Below are positions 1-13,230 of a DNA stretch of 64,000 nucleotides, in pieces (positions within the stretch are counted from its first letter, which is position 1; the number at the start of each line of letters is the position of its first letter). The notes beneath the pieces were generated by a model. The model was not told the origin of the DNA and did not search any database. It saw only the letters and a list, made by a program, of their open reading frames with translations. A program made the translations under genes and the position numbers. The stretch is from Monarcha castaneiventris obscurior (taxonomy: Eukaryota > Chordata > Aves > Passeriformes > Monarchidae): the NCBI GenBank assembly GCA_026261815.1, contig JAMPIT010000258.1, forward strand, positions 12,887,501 through 12,951,500, in the 5' to 3' direction.

Positions 1-2149
1 TATTAGCTTTAATTTTAAATAACTTATGTATTAAACAGATTCACAGGCTTTTAGTAATTAAACAGTCAAAGAAAAGAAAAGGATTTTTTTTTTTATGGCA
101 GGACCCACTGCTCGTCTTCTGGAGCAAGCTGGTACTACAATATGTGAGGAGAAGGCTAAAAGCTTTCAGAAAGTTGTCCACTACTATACAGTTAATTAAA
201 TTTTTTAAATTCTCCGTTAAAATTTCTGTCAAGGTACAACTTATGAGTGTGCCAGTTTTAAGGGTTCTGCAGGAGGGAAGTGCCAGCCATCCTGCCCATA
301 CCTGCTCTGTGGTAGCTCTGTGCTGGGCAGCTGCAGAACATTTACTTCAGGGTAAGAGAATTGTGACTTCCTTTTGACATTCCAGAGCGGGAGACTGGAA
401 CTGAAATGGAAAAACAATAAGGACAGCATTTGAATTAATTATCAGAAGCAACCTGTCCCAGATGTGTGAGTAAAAATACTGAGTCAAATTCCAATCTCAA
501 ATGCTTTGGTGTAAATCCAGAGTAAATACATTATATTCAATTTATGTTAAGATAAAACTCTCAATGCTAAAACTTTCAAACTTGAATTTATAACTGGTGA
601 AAATATTCTCACTTCATCAGTCACTAGTTACATGGTTTACTTTCTCTAGTGGATTTTCTGCCTTTACAATCAGCTTTGTCATTCCTATCTCACTGCCTGT
701 AAACTCTGTTTATATTCATACATAAGAAAGACCATCTGGGCACCTATCCAACACTTCTTCAAGAAAAGACAAAATGCCGGAGGAGTTTGGACATCTCCCT
801 GTTCTGAGGGGAGACTGGGCAAACTGGTATTGCACATGTCTGGGGACTTGTGCACAGACTTCAGAGCAGCAGTTTGTGGAAGGGAAAAAAGGTCTGGCTG
901 ACACATCTGACAAGGGAGAAACTCTCTTCATAGATGTACAGTATTACTGCACCAACAAGTTACCACGAAGTAACTGAGAGACTTAATTTAGGATTTGACA
1001 CATGAATGGAGAGGTGAAGCTTTAAACATAAATCTGGTGCAAATCACACACTGAAAGTTTCATACAAACAAGCAGACTGTACATTTGAAAGTGTGAGAGG
1101 CACTGACAGACAGGCATTTGAAAACATGATAAATTGAGTCTGGATTCATCCAAGGTGAGAGTGACTATTATTGGGCTAAACCAAAGGAGCTGAGAGAGTT
1201 TTTCTTGTTCTTGAAGACAGCATTGTTTTGGTATGGCTGACCTATTCTGGAGTTTATTACCTTATCATAATATATTTTTAAATAATAGTTCCCAAAGCAA
1301 CTGCCCATATAATTCTGTTGCTCCAGGTAAACATAAAGTATCTTGATCCACTTTTGTTTAAGGGTCTGGCTTTCTCAAACTGTGTAAATATAAGGTTTCT
1401 ACATTTACTGATGCAAATGCATAACTGCACTAACAGTACTAACACTCTTGAAAATATATGTCTATTGTAATCTCTTTGCAAGTTATCTGTGTAATCATAC
1501 ACTTCATTAATAATCAGATTTTTACAATTTTTTTATCAGCATAAATCCATTCACAGAGTCATCTTTCAATACATGTTTTTTAGCTCACAGGGGAGATCAA
1601 CTCTGGAGCTGAATGCTGCCTACTTAGAGCAAATTTAATCTGTGCATCTGTGGAGAAAATGCTTCATCTATTTTATTTCACGTATTGAGAGGTTAATTAG
1701 AATATACAATCAAGATTAGAAATAGCTAAGAAAAAAAAAAAAGAAGAATCCAATTTTTCTTTCAGTTGTAATGTACAAAATACAAGGCTGTGGGCTTGGC
1801 AATCACGCTTTTACCCTTTTGACAGGTGTTAAGCTAAAAACTTACTTGTAATGCAAGCTTTTGTATTTGACTAACATAAACATATTCATTTTGTTTTTAC
1901 ACAAAGGAAAAGAGCAAGCCACTATTTTACAATTTTTCTCATTAATGTAATTTGTAAGTTGGATCAAATTTGGCAATGTCTTCAGTCACTCAGCAAAGTT
2001 TGAATACACCAGTTCTGTGTTACACTCACATTATCATACTTTATAAGACACTAACAAGAAACTGAACAAGGAATAACAAACCCCAAGGGTATTTGAAACA
2101 GCAGCTCATAAAGCTATTAAGGAAATTCAACTACCAAGGGCACACTTTC
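1..2149. other. Non-coding AT-rich stretch, no gene seen
   Basis: I see no coding region. The open frames here are all under 80 codons, lie on both strands and resemble nothing I know. A run of 12 A lies at 1731-1742. A perfect octamer-type motif ATGCAAAT lies near 1411, with no obvious surrounding cluster. The last 100 bases or so may already belong to the old CR1 that follows, because a stretch near 2155-2170 resembles its coding part, but the match is too weak to set a boundary. Confidence 0.6.
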
Positions 2150-3250
2150 AGATAGATTAATAACTGGTTAAAATTTAAGTTTTTATATAGAGTGAGAAGG
2201 GTATTCCCAAGTGGAAGTTTATGCTGTTCAGTATGTTCATAAATGGTCTGTAAAGGAGGGAAATACTGGGATAGGAGCTTTGCTGATGACACTAAAGATA
2301 TTCAAGACACAAAAGGATTTAACCATGGAAAGCTTCAGAAGTTTCTCATATAATGAAGGGTCAGAAGATTAAAAATAATTAAATAAAACTAAAGTAAACA
2401 AATGTAAATTGATGCATGGTGGGAAAACCCCTAATTGTGCTTATGAAATAATCATTTCTGAAATGACAGTTTCTTTCAGGAATGAGAATATGTACAACAA
2501 TGCTAGTAACTATTTTTTAAAATCAAGCAAACCATTTTAAAAGGTAGGGAAAAATCTAGTAAAGTGTAAGAGATTATTAGAAAGAAATAGAGATAAAACA
2601 TAAAGCAGCATGCATGTCTTAAGAATGCATGCTTTTCTTTCCACCTTCTCCACTTTCAGAAACCATAAAGTGTAACTCAATGTGGAGGAAGGTGAGAAGG
2701 ATGAACAAAGGTGTGGAACAGCTTCTCTACAGGCAAGAGCCATGATTAAACAGACTAGAAACACTTAGCCTGAAAGGTTGTAGAAAGATCAGTGAAATCA
2801 TGAGTAGCATAAAGAAGGTGAATTAGCAAATGATTGCTCACATCAGAGAGAAAAAAAAAAAAGAGAGTGAGTCACAATAGATAAAATTAGCAGGTGGCAG
2901 GTCCAGAACAAACAAGAGGTGCTTCTGCAAAGAATATGCAATTAAGCTGTGACACTGCTGCTGTAAGATATTGCAGATGGAAAAGTTTATATGGCTGCAG
3001 ATGAATTCACGACAGGAAAATCTGCTTAGGACAATTAAATGCAGACACCATTTCTGCCATTCAGGAACTACCTGAGTCACAGATGGCTGAAAAGTATTCT
3101 GCGGAGTATCCCAGCATATAATATCCCTATCTACTTGTCCTGCTTTCATGCACTTTCATTAGGCATCTGGTACTGGCAAGTGCTGAAGAGAGAATCCTAG
3201 CCTTGACAGAGGTGTGGTCTGACTCCATATGGACATTCTTATGTTCTTAT
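2150..3250 (+). mobile_element. Old CR1 LINE, 3' portion, heavily decayed
   Basis: This is a dead non-LTR retrotransposon copy covering the end of the reverse-transcriptase ORF and the 3' tail. Landmarks appear in the expected CR1 order. TTCATAAATGGTCTG lies near 2237, then TTTGCTGATGACACTAA near 2279, then a block near 2405-2440 corresponding to the 'aaatgcaa..tgatgcac..gg' segment. GTGTGGAACAGCTTCT follows near 2711, AAATCATGAGTAGC near 2796, and CAGGTCCAGAACAAACAAGA near 2898. GGTCTGACTCCATATGGAC near 3216 leads into the terminal ATTCTTATGTTCTTA, which ends near 3250. This terminus is the form seen in old amniote CR1 (turtle and crocodilian type), not the younger bird GATTCTATGA type. Many substitutions toward A/T and an A12 run at 2851-2862 show long decay. 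No open frame survives. The 5' boundary is uncertain by about 100 bases. Confidence 0.82.
2612..2633. repeat. Short inverted repeat inside the old CR1
   Basis: GCATGCAT and ATGCATGC are perfect 8-bp arms around a short spacer that itself contains CTTAAG. It lies in decayed CR1 sequence and is probably fortuitous, although a small hairpin or cruciform could form. Confidence 0.5.
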
Positions 3251-5734
3251 ATCAATCTGCATATGATTGGGTACATGGGAAATGTATGTGCTCCTTATGT
3301 AATGTCTTTCTTTATTAACTCATTCAAGAGGAACTTAGGTTGAGGGCTTCTTTGGAAGACATACCTTAGGAAATCAGAGTGGAGATCTGATAAGGTCTTA
3401 ACAATATATAGTAATCAAATACTTTATTTCCTTTAGTTTTTGCAATAGTATATAAAATCTCATTAGTTTTGCTGATTTTTAATATATAAAGTCTTCCAAT
3501 GATTTTGCTAGGAACAGTAGGTTTGATTTGAACAAGTCCAGGTCAGGAATATTTGCTACACAAATGTGTGTATTATCCTGTGGGAACAAATTAGATCTTG
3601 TTCAGTTAAATTTCCAAAACTGAATAATCAGATATTCCCTTGCTTTGGTTTTATCCAAATTGGCATCTATGCCATTTTTTTGCATTCATGCATTCACGAA
3701 GAGAAAATTTTTGGATGGAATGCATACAAAGTTCTAAATCAGATTTATTTTCAAGTGTACTTTTTATACATATCAGAGTTTTGGCATTCATCATTTGTAA
3801 TGGAAAATTAAATTATACACAGCTTAAGTTTAAACTTATAAGAACATAAAGACAAACATGCATTGTCCATAAACAGGATTTCCTATTGAAGTCCACAGGA
3901 TTAGGTTGGACTTCCTTAGGTGGTTTTGTAAAATCCAATAAACATATATATATCTTTAATAGCATAAATATTTGTAAATCTGTGAATTACAAACTTGCAA
4001 AACTGCAAGTCTGCTCAATAAACATAATTTCAGAGGCCAAGCTGGAACTGCAGTTTTTAAACTGGATGTTGGTATATAGAATATTTCTAGGAATAGGTAT
4101 ATAGAATTATTTTCTATATATTTAATTTGAGAAAGAATTTTATATATAATACTTCACTGAAAATCAGTGTTCATCTGAAAATTGAAAATTAATTAAATTT
4201 TAATGGTGTTTACCCAGATATATTGATAAATCCCTAGAATTTTATGGAATTGAGTAAAATTACCTCCACATAGCCAGTTAGAGATATTATGTCTTATCTA
4301 ATTTACTTAAAGTCAGCTAAAACTAATTTGTATAGGCAAATGGTTCACTTTGATTGTGTTTTCACATTAAGGAAATCAGAAAGGAAGGTAAAAATTTAGC
4401 TTTTAATGAAAAAGAATATTTTTTTTGCTATAATTCTAAATCCTTTTGAAGGGAGTTCTGATTATCAAATTTGTCCACAGAAAGTTGCTGAGGTTTTTAA
4501 AAAGCATCATGAAATTGTATGAAAGTTAATTCTGCTAACTGAAACCTTCAAGATTTTTAAATATTATTATACTTAAGCAGAAGCAGAGTACTAAGCTTTT
4601 TTATGAGAAAAAAATTTGCCTCCCAGGTGGATAAAATACACGGTCAAAGGATGTTTAGGATACTACAAAAATGGAACCAGAAATCTGCCCAGTAACTCAG
4701 CTTGTTGCATTGGCATTGTGATAGAGGTCTTTTGGAATCTATTCTCTAAAATGGCAGAAGACAAGTAAATGGTCACATACAAAGAGAAAAGTTTCCAAAT
4801 GGGAGGCTGTTGAAAAGGCTTGGGAGTCAGAACTGAACAAATGAAAAAACTCAAACTGATTTTGCCTGGCCTACTAAGTTAGTGTCGGTGGCACCAATTT
4901 CTGTGCCAGAGGCATGTGAGAAAGGATTAAGGTGATGTCTACTTGAAGTTATATAAACCTGTTGACTTCCTAAGCATATGACCAGGTTTGTGATTACAGA
5001 TTTCACCTCCAGACTGCATGGATGCATGGATTTGAAGCCTGGTTCCACTGCCAAGAAGCTTTAGCTATCTGAGCATCACGCCCCATGGTACAGTCAAAAT
5101 ACCTTCAGGACTGCAAGTCTACATCTTACAAGTGTAGAAGGCTTTGCATGACTTGGAGCACTTTTTTCTCCAATGCACAATGTTTGTTCTGCTGGCCTAT
5201 ACTGGATGAGCTTTAACTTATACTGGTCCTCTAAGTCCTCAGAGTGTCACTGCTGTTTAAGTACGAAGCTTCAATCCCTAGAGCCTTTCAGAGGATGAAT
5301 TTTTTTCATAAAATATTAAGCTAATTTCAAAGCATGAAAAGCTTGTAAAATGCCCAGTGGACAGATTAAAAACAAGAGACAAAGGGCTAGCTTCCCTCTA
5401 TAAATAGTTTTCTGTGTTTTCTTTACCTTGCTCTATGAGGAAACATCAACGAAACATGAAATTCTCCTTAAGGAGAAAAATGCAATCTTCTCTCTGGACT
5501 AGCACTCAGTGTACACCTCAGCAGCATGATGCAGTGGCAGGGACAAATCTGTGAGCCGTTCCCAAATGAGGCAGCAATAGGTCTGCACTAGCTTTAGTTA
5601 TCCTTTCAGCGTTTGTGAGATTCCTAAGATTACTCTGCCTGGTTTTGGTCTTTCCTCTCCAGTTTAGGTATTGATGCACTGGAGTGAGGGCTGCTGTGTC
5701 GGTTCAGCGTTAGAAAGGGAGCACTAAAGGAGGT
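3251..5734. other. Non-coding AT-rich stretch, no gene seen
   Basis: I see nothing coding. Frames reach at most about 81 codons and have low-complexity composition. The only structure I can point to is a perfect 7-bp inverted repeat with a 4-base loop at 3993-4010 (ACTTGCA, AAAC, TGCAAGT). A short direct repeat of GCATGGAT lies near 5017-5031. The sequence near 5400-5730 is less AT-rich but not recognisable. Confidence 0.55.
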
Positions 5735-6044
5735 CTGATGCCTGTGTTTGACTACGTAATGGCAGGGGATACAGACAGCAGGACAGAGGCTCGTTGGAAA
5801 TGCATAACATATCAAGAGGCAGCAAACCTGTTGGAACACAGGAAATTCCGATCTCATGTAAAGATGAAATTATTTTACTATAAGGACAATCAGAACAGGA
5901 ATCCAGAGCGGCTGTGGATCTCCATCCTGTCAGATATTCAAAACTGGTCTGAACAGTGCCCGAGCAACCTAATCTGATTTAAGCAGAATTTTGGACAGGA
6001 CCTCTGGAGGTCCCTTTCAACCTAGTTTATTCCATGACTCCATG
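5735..6044 (+). mobile_element. CR1 LINE 3' end fragment
   Basis: This is a truncated avian CR1 retrotransposon copy. In order one can see GGAACACAGGAAATTCCGAT near 5832, then a block from 5869 that matches the family's 'aacttctttactgtgagggtg' region. CAGAACAGGAATCCAGAGCG follows near 5890, then GGCTGTGGATCTCCATCC, GATATTCAAAACTGGTCTGA near 5935, CGAGCAACCTAATCTGATTT near 5961, and GGTCCCTTTCAACC near 6009. The copy ends in a decayed terminal repeat, TCCATGACTCCATG. Because this region lies downstream of the reverse-transcriptase domain, the 79-codon open frame at 5738-5977 is not evidence of a protein. The 5' truncation is the usual outcome for CR1. No target-site duplication is expected or seen. 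Confidence 0.88.
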
Positions 6045-9000
6045 CACTCTTCTATTCCTCTCTTCCTCTCCCGGACCCAAAACAAAAAAAAAAAATTGTA
6101 TAGAGCATAAGGATACATGTGATTTTATTAAAGTACTTATTTTGGAGTTTATGATATATTGAATTTTGGTTAACAGGTGAATTAATATGGCAAAGTATTG
6201 TCCTAGTAGATCAAAGAGTCTAAAGAAAGGTATTTCTGACTGACTGGTTCAATTAAATAGTACACTGAACTGTAGAATCTGAACAGAATTTTTTTCCGCC
6301 AAGGCTTGCGTATGCCCTGAAGTACTTTTGAAAAGCCTGTTTTATGCAGAGTGGCTTTTTGTTTAATGTCCCATGAAATTTAAATATATGATTAATATAT
6401 TATAATGATTAATAAACTCTGTTATTATCTGGGACTCTTCAATGACAATGATTTTATCATATGAGCTACTGAAATAACTGTTCAGAACTGTGCTTGCTCT
6501 ATATCTTTTCACAAAATCCTTCTTTACAGTAGAGTGGAAATTGGATAAAGACTGGTAAAGTGATCAAGTGTCTAAGTCTACTCTGGTTTGCTCACTGGAG
6601 AACAAGAGGCAAATCATTCACACTCAAGGGAAGGCTGCAGCCACAGAACCCAGCAAAGGATCCAGGCGCAATAAAAGGGATGTGCCCTGCAGTCACATTG
6701 CAGCTTGGATAAAAATGACGAGAAGTACGCTTGATAGCCATGCATAGAATGCTCAGCAGACACAAGTGCCAGCTTCTGATGAGGATGCTGAAAGCAAAAC
6801 TCACTTCCAAAGAGGTCCTCGCCTTGTGAATTGTGCTAGTGCATCCTTCTTCATTGCCAGTGCTGCCTACATGCCTCCACCTCACAGAGCTGTGTATTAA
6901 AATGTTGTGCATGATGTCAATCTTTTGAACTTACATACAATACGTACCTTTAGTGTAGAGTACCTGATAATATCTTCATTCTAATGTCTTTACATGGGAC
7001 TATGGAAACGGCATTAATCAGAAAACATCTGCTGATTTACGAGTGACACACATAGAAGGAGTGGATATGATTTGTATTAAGATTATGATCAAATATAGTA
7101 GTTTTTAAGCTATAAATTCTTAGCATTTTTAACAAAATTCAATATAGAAATGTTTACAATTATTGGCCTTCGTAGCCCTTGCCCAATATCACTTCAAGTG
7201 CTCTCCTCTGCCTCTCCAGACTTCCAGACTTCATCCCTAGCATTGTTGTCCTTTCAGTTCCCCATTTCTGTCTGGAAAGGCCAGAGGTTACAGAAAACTG
7301 GATTTCTGTTGCCATTGGATATTTGTATTGCACTGCAAAATATGGGAGCCCGGGACCAGGGTTTTCTAGGACAGCCCCGACCCAAACAGTACATGGGTGT
7401 TTAGCAGGGGATAGTCATGAAGATCCTTTCCAGCTTGATCAGACAGAGCAGGCCCACTCCTCACAGCTCCCTGCCTGGGTAGCCTGACTGGGTGAGGGCA
7501 AAGGGAAACTGTGGAACATTTCCACTGAGCCGTTTCCATTAAGGCACCAGACTGGGGAGTCTTTGCGAGCCCCCACAACACAGAGGAGTTGCTGGTCTAG
7601 TTCAGACTACACAACCAGGAAGCAATAGTGGATTAAAGATGCTTTTGTCTCCTCACATCCTTCTTGAATGTACCCAGCTCAGCTATGGTACAACTGTGGG
7701 TTTAGTCCATTGAATTTGTATCAGAACAAAGAATGGTTGCCAACTAATCATTTAAAGACTAGGCAGACTCTGGGATTGAGGCAGACAAAAGCTCTCCAGT
7801 GATCTTTATATACCTAGGTACCAGAATCGAACTGCTCATTAATCTTTCTCTAGAACAACCCTGTAGCGTGACCTACATCTTACTTGTGCTAATAATGTTT
7901 CTGTATTTCACTTTATTTCATGAATCCTGTGCTGAAGACTTCAGTCCTAATAAAATGTACAGTTATATTATTTTTGATTGCATCATTTGTGGTGCATTGT
8001 TTTAGAGGCAAGTTACACAAAAGAGAATCATTTCATTACTGATAAAAGTGTTTTGACCTCTTTAGTTGAGGAAACAGGAAAGTGTTTGAACCAGAGGACC
8101 CTGGGTATAGCAAAACCCTGTCTCAGCCTAAAACTAGCTACTGTGAGAGTGAAGTCTGCACCTCGGAGATGTTCTTGAGACCTTGGGTGTCCTTTTAAGC
8201 CTCTGCCTGAATAGCAAGTGCTGAATGGACACAGCAGTGAAATACCTGAAATTAATGTAAGTCATGTTAACATATAAAAGAAAAAATGCTGCAATTGAAA
8301 TTAGGTCTGTCCTTGAATGGCAACTGATTTGCAAACAAATGGAGGAAAATGTCCACCTAATTCTGGTGCAGAGGCCTCACTGCATGAATTCTGTTGAAAG
8401 CTGGTTTTGCAGGAATGACTTTGTCAAATGAAATTGCAAATGTTTTTCAAAAGTCTTTACAATTTTGCTCAACCCTGCATATTACCTGATCTGTAAACCG
8501 GAAAATTAAAAAAACAAATCATAATGGTTATACCTAAAATTAGTCTCTATTAAAATTTTATAGAGTATTTAAATTCTTCTAACTTTTAAAAAGTTGTTGA
8601 AGTATTCCCCCTATGGTACTAAATAAATTTATGTCTATCTTGTGTCTTTAACAGAAGTGACATGTTTACAGTTGTCCATTTCTCTTAGACTTAAAATATT
8701 ATATTTAAATCTAAACACAGTTTTGAACCAGCTCTCTTCAGACATTACAAAAAACTGCAACATTTAATGCTATAGCAACTTCATTCAAGACGCAGGTTGC
8801 TTCACTCAAGCAAACTGTGGTGCATGTATTTTTGCATCCCACTGAGCTATTAAGTTGTAAGACTGCCTAGACATAGATTTTATTTTATTCATTATATATG
8901 ACATCAACAATTTTTGAAAGGCTTTACAGCCTAAAATAAATAATCTTACGGCAGCAATGGGGGAAGCCATGTTGCAGTCACTCTTAGGGTCCTGTTCTGC

Positions 9001-12000
9001 AGAGCTCTTACAGCCTCAACTGACACCATGCACTGAACAAAAGACATTCAGCTCTGTGAAGGGTCTGAACCTCTGTTAGAGGAAAATAATTATTCTATTT
9101 CCCACTAAACTTGACTGGTCTTTGTCTGTTGACTACAGATGGATAGGGAATTTTATCAACAGCTTTTCAAATCTACTGCTCAGATCCTGTGTATTTTAAA
9201 TAGCTGTTCATATAGGTGGGACTTGGCTAAACACTTAGGAATACAATGACTACCATAGTCATATCATCTAACAATTTGTGTCATTACATAATTTTATGAA
9301 GATCACCGCCTTCTGACTCTATAAAGGTAAAGCTATAGTGGAAAAATGTGGAATTATCCATCTATACTGGACTTTTTCATTAATTTTGTCCATTAATGTG
9401 TGCATTATAACCTGAAACTTGACTAGGTCTATACCTTACAGTTCTCACCTAGTTAAACTGTGTGCATTTTTGTAATCAATGTGCACAATTAAGCTTTTAT
9501 GCCAAAATGAATGATTCTGCATAAGATGTCCATGTTCAAGCACAGTATAAAGAGATATGTCATGTGCAGTGGAGGATTAAGCTGGAGGTATTGCCTGCTG
9601 CAGCCTGACTGCTCCAGCTGATGAGGTCTGCAGTCTTTGTTGTGTAATATCACTCTTCAGAGTGTTTGCAATCTGGCCATAATAGACAGTGCTTAGTATG
9701 GGCACTGCACTGCCACTGTGTTACATAGACAAGGAACAAGAGCTTTATGTATAAATGTGGTAGAATTGGGGCATGAACATGTCAGGCTTGGGACTCATCT
9801 GGAAGTGAGAGTTATGCCGGGCAGGTACCTTCGCTGTTCCCTCTATCATTGCCTGGGATTTCCAGTAGTCCCTCTTCCATATCCAGTTCTGGCTCATTTA
9901 AAACTTCTCTTTCAAAGGAGTACAAAAGGAGCAGAAAAATTACTCCTACCTCTCCTTTCTGATAAATTTAAGTAATTCTAAATCCCTTTTCCAGACTATT
10001 CAGGAAGAAAAAATGTCAATGAGCACTCATATCTTCATCTGATGCATCAGACAGGTATCAACTAGCAATCTGAACCTAATTTATACTTTTGGGGGCTCTC
10101 GTATGGGAATGACAAAATAATCATCTCTAACTGGTCTGCAGTTATGTGGGGAGAGAGGATTTCCAATGCCACTAGATGATGTCCAGGAAAATACCAACAG
10201 CAGAATTCATTGCTAGGATAAGAGAAGGTTCTGCCGAGGAGAGAATGACAAGCACACTCAGGCATTGATCCTACCAGAGCCTTTTTTCCAAAATATTGCT
10301 TCCCTTAATGTGTCTCACAAATGAAAAAAATGAGTCCTTAAATGTAAGTATACCTGACTAGACAGAGTACACCAACCCTGAAGTTACAGCGCTGCATTCT
10401 GCAAATGGCACATTCTGATTTCTAGTAAAAATATCAGCCACATAGGAGAAGGTTAAATTGCAGCAGAAAACCAACCAAGAATTGCAGGCCAACTGTGAAG
10501 AGTAAGTGGAGTGATAAGATTATTACTATATTGAGGAAGCAGAACAGAAAATTGCAATACGAATTTGTCTGTGACCAGAAGCTGGAGGGACCCTTGTGTC
10601 TGGCCATTGACTAATATTATGTTTCTTCATAAGCTTCATTTATTTTTGCTGTTCATTGAATTGGTTCTTACCAAGATTTTGAAACAGAAACTTTTGTAGT
10701 GTATTGCTGCAGCACTAAAAAGTGTCACAGAGGGCAGCTGCCCTTCACTTTGGCAGAGACAGTAGAGGATGGTAGAATTTGTGTTCTGTTATTATTACTG
10801 CTGTAATTTCATATACTGTTGTTTTAAAACTTTAAAAAATACTTTCAGGAGTTTGTCTATCACATTTCAATTTATAATTTCCTTTTGTAATGTCTGAAGG
10901 CAAGGAAATCAAAGAATTTTTGATCTGTCCAAGTAAGACAAAAAATATTAAAGACTTCATAATTTCATTTTTCACATTTATTTTAGTTTATACTCTCAAA
11001 ATCAAATGGACAGGATCACAAGGACAAATTGATCAGAGAAAAAGCAGGACATCATGTGACCTGTAACCTGTAAAAATATTGTTAACAATACTGAATTCAC
11101 CATTATTTATTAAAAAGGCAATATCTTGGTGCACTGTGCAGGAAACCCAGTCTATGTCTCGACACCATGTGTTTTCATGCCTTTCTCTCAAGATCTCAAC
11201 AAGTACATTTTTTAAGCACATATTTTACCATTCTTTTCATGTTTTGTAAACATTTGCAATGATACCACTTGTGAACATCTTTGATGGTGCTTTTTAGTTT
11301 TGCTGCAAAATGCTTAAGAATTGGAAACCATGCTGTCTGCTGAACTCGATTCACAACTTACATCTCCATGTGTTATTGTTAGTGCTTAGTAGCGAGTAGA
11401 ATTATCCCCATCTAGTAGGTGTAACATGGCATCTGTTAAGTCCATTGCCCTCACAGACAAACTATCATGGGGAGTCTCATAGCCAGAAAATTTGTAATTA
11501 AGTAAGGCAAGACATTAATTCTCTCTTAAATCTATGCACATGCTTTTTGTGGAAATGAACAAGATGTGTGGAGAGACAGGTTTTCTCAATTACCAGGGTT
11601 AATATTCATGTGCAAATACAGACTCAGCTAAACCCCACATATATGTCGTAATGTCTACATTTGTCATCCTTTTTTTTTCAACTGGGTATGCAATATTCAT
11701 CCAAAATACCCATAAAAGACTGACTGCAAAACTCACATTTTATAACCCTCCCCAGGAATGTTTGCATTAAATTGTTTTAGACTGAGAAACTTTCATTGTG
11801 ATCAAGACCCAAGAGACATAAAAGCAACATAAAGAATGGGTCATAGTGTGAGTTTATAGGCTAGGTTTCTACTTAATTTATATTATAGTGGCAATGCAAG
11901 AAGTTGTGGTTTACCAAAAGCACAGCTATGCCTTGAGATAAATGCTTTCTTTCCACTGGCAGTTTCAGGTACCTGCCTCTTGTGGAAGAGTTAAATATCT

Positions 12001-13079
12001 TACATGTATGTGTCCTGTAATTCATCATTTGAGAAAAATAAACCTTCATTATCAGACATAAGAACAAGTACTGCTGACATCTCATCTGAAGAAACTGTGC
12101 CTGTATTTCAGTGGCAGCTTCATTTCAAGTTTCTCTTTGTTCCTGGATCAGTGCCAGTGTTCAAATCTCTGCCTGAAGCTGGCACATGCTGCTTCTAAGA
12201 AGAGCAAGAGTTTAACATCTCTATTGAAAATTAAAATGTGCCCTGTGATTGGATCAGATTGGCTAAGTAGAATTCTATGGTTTATAATTTCTTTAGTTGG
12301 ACATCACAAACCACAATTAGAAGTACCGTAAGATTAATCTTTTTTAAGTTCTGAGATGTATCTGCTCAACTTTTGAAGCATAAGGATATCTTAACAAAAG
12401 AGGATAGACTCTAACAGATAAACTAGATACCATAATCTTTTACCATATCTGTTTGGTGGTGTTTTTAAAAGATTAAAATGACAGAAAAAGCCTTGATCAA
12501 ATCCAGTAAGCTCTAGAGTTTAACCCAGATGTCTAATACCACAGTACACTATCCTGGTCAGAATATCAAGGGGAAAATCAAAGCAAAAAGCATTTTATTT
12601 TACCCATTTGTAAGTCAAACTCAAGTTGCTGTGATTTTACTTCTTTGAATATTTGCTTTCTTTTGTTTTCTTTAGCTTTGAGTATTAATTTTCATCATGT
12701 CTCAATTACCTTTCTCTGCCAGTAGATTAGACTTCCTCAAATAAAACATCTATCATAAATACGTTGAATTTGACAGGGGATAATTTTTGAGAAAAAAAAG
12801 TAGTGATATATGCTTTAATATTCCTGAAATTTACTGATCATTATTTTCTTGAGAGAAATATTCATGTTTTTCATTTTCACTATGTCACACTAGGAAATAA
12901 AAAATGTCAAAGCCCAAATGGAAAGTTTTGAATCAAACAAAAACAGTTTTCATAAAAGGAATGTTTTGGTTTTCCTCTTTATTATATTTTGAAAAAAATC
13001 TTCTGCAAATTAGAAAATTCAGTGTTTATTCTTAGTCCCTATAGAACTTAAAATATTTTTACACACAATAGCACCTTCT
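6045..13079. other. Long non-coding stretch, no gene seen
   Basis: About 7 kb with no recognisable gene or repeat. The longest frame (106 codons, minus strand, 6592-6912) resembles no family I know. A moderately GC-richer patch lies at about 7330-7620 and another at 9550-9860. Both carry overlapping short frames on both strands, which argues against coding. 12590-13080 is AT-rich with homopolymeric patches. A TTAAAATATTATATTTAAAT-like patch near 8690 is simple AT-rich sequence. Confidence 0.55.
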
Positions 13080-13230
13080 GGCAGGATCTGCTGCCTTTTT
13101 CTGGCTAAGAACTCTTTTCTGTCCAAATGTACAAGCTAGGTGGCAGCTTCAGTTGATTAAAATTCACAGAGGTGCTAAGCGTGGCTGCTCATTTACACAA
13201 ATTACTGCTCTGTATTGCCCTCTGTAGAAG
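13080..13230. promoter_or_regulatory. Possible conserved non-coding element with a CTCF-like core
   Basis: This is a compositionally balanced, non-repetitive stretch between AT-rich and simple sequence. It contains CTAGGTGGCAG at 13136-13146, which fits the central part of the vertebrate CTCF consensus, though the upstream half of the motif is poor. Homeodomain-type TTGATTAAAATT follows near 13154. The call is inference from appearance only; I have no alignment. It could equally be unique neutral sequence. Confidence 0.2.

Noticed and set aside
5738..5977. 79-codon frame
   Set aside because: Lies inside the CR1 3' end, downstream of the reverse-transcriptase domain; not a gene.
12150..12190. 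GTTCAAATCTCTGCC resembling a tRNA T-loop
   Set aside because: No A-box, anticodon arm or acceptor pairing nearby; not a tRNA.
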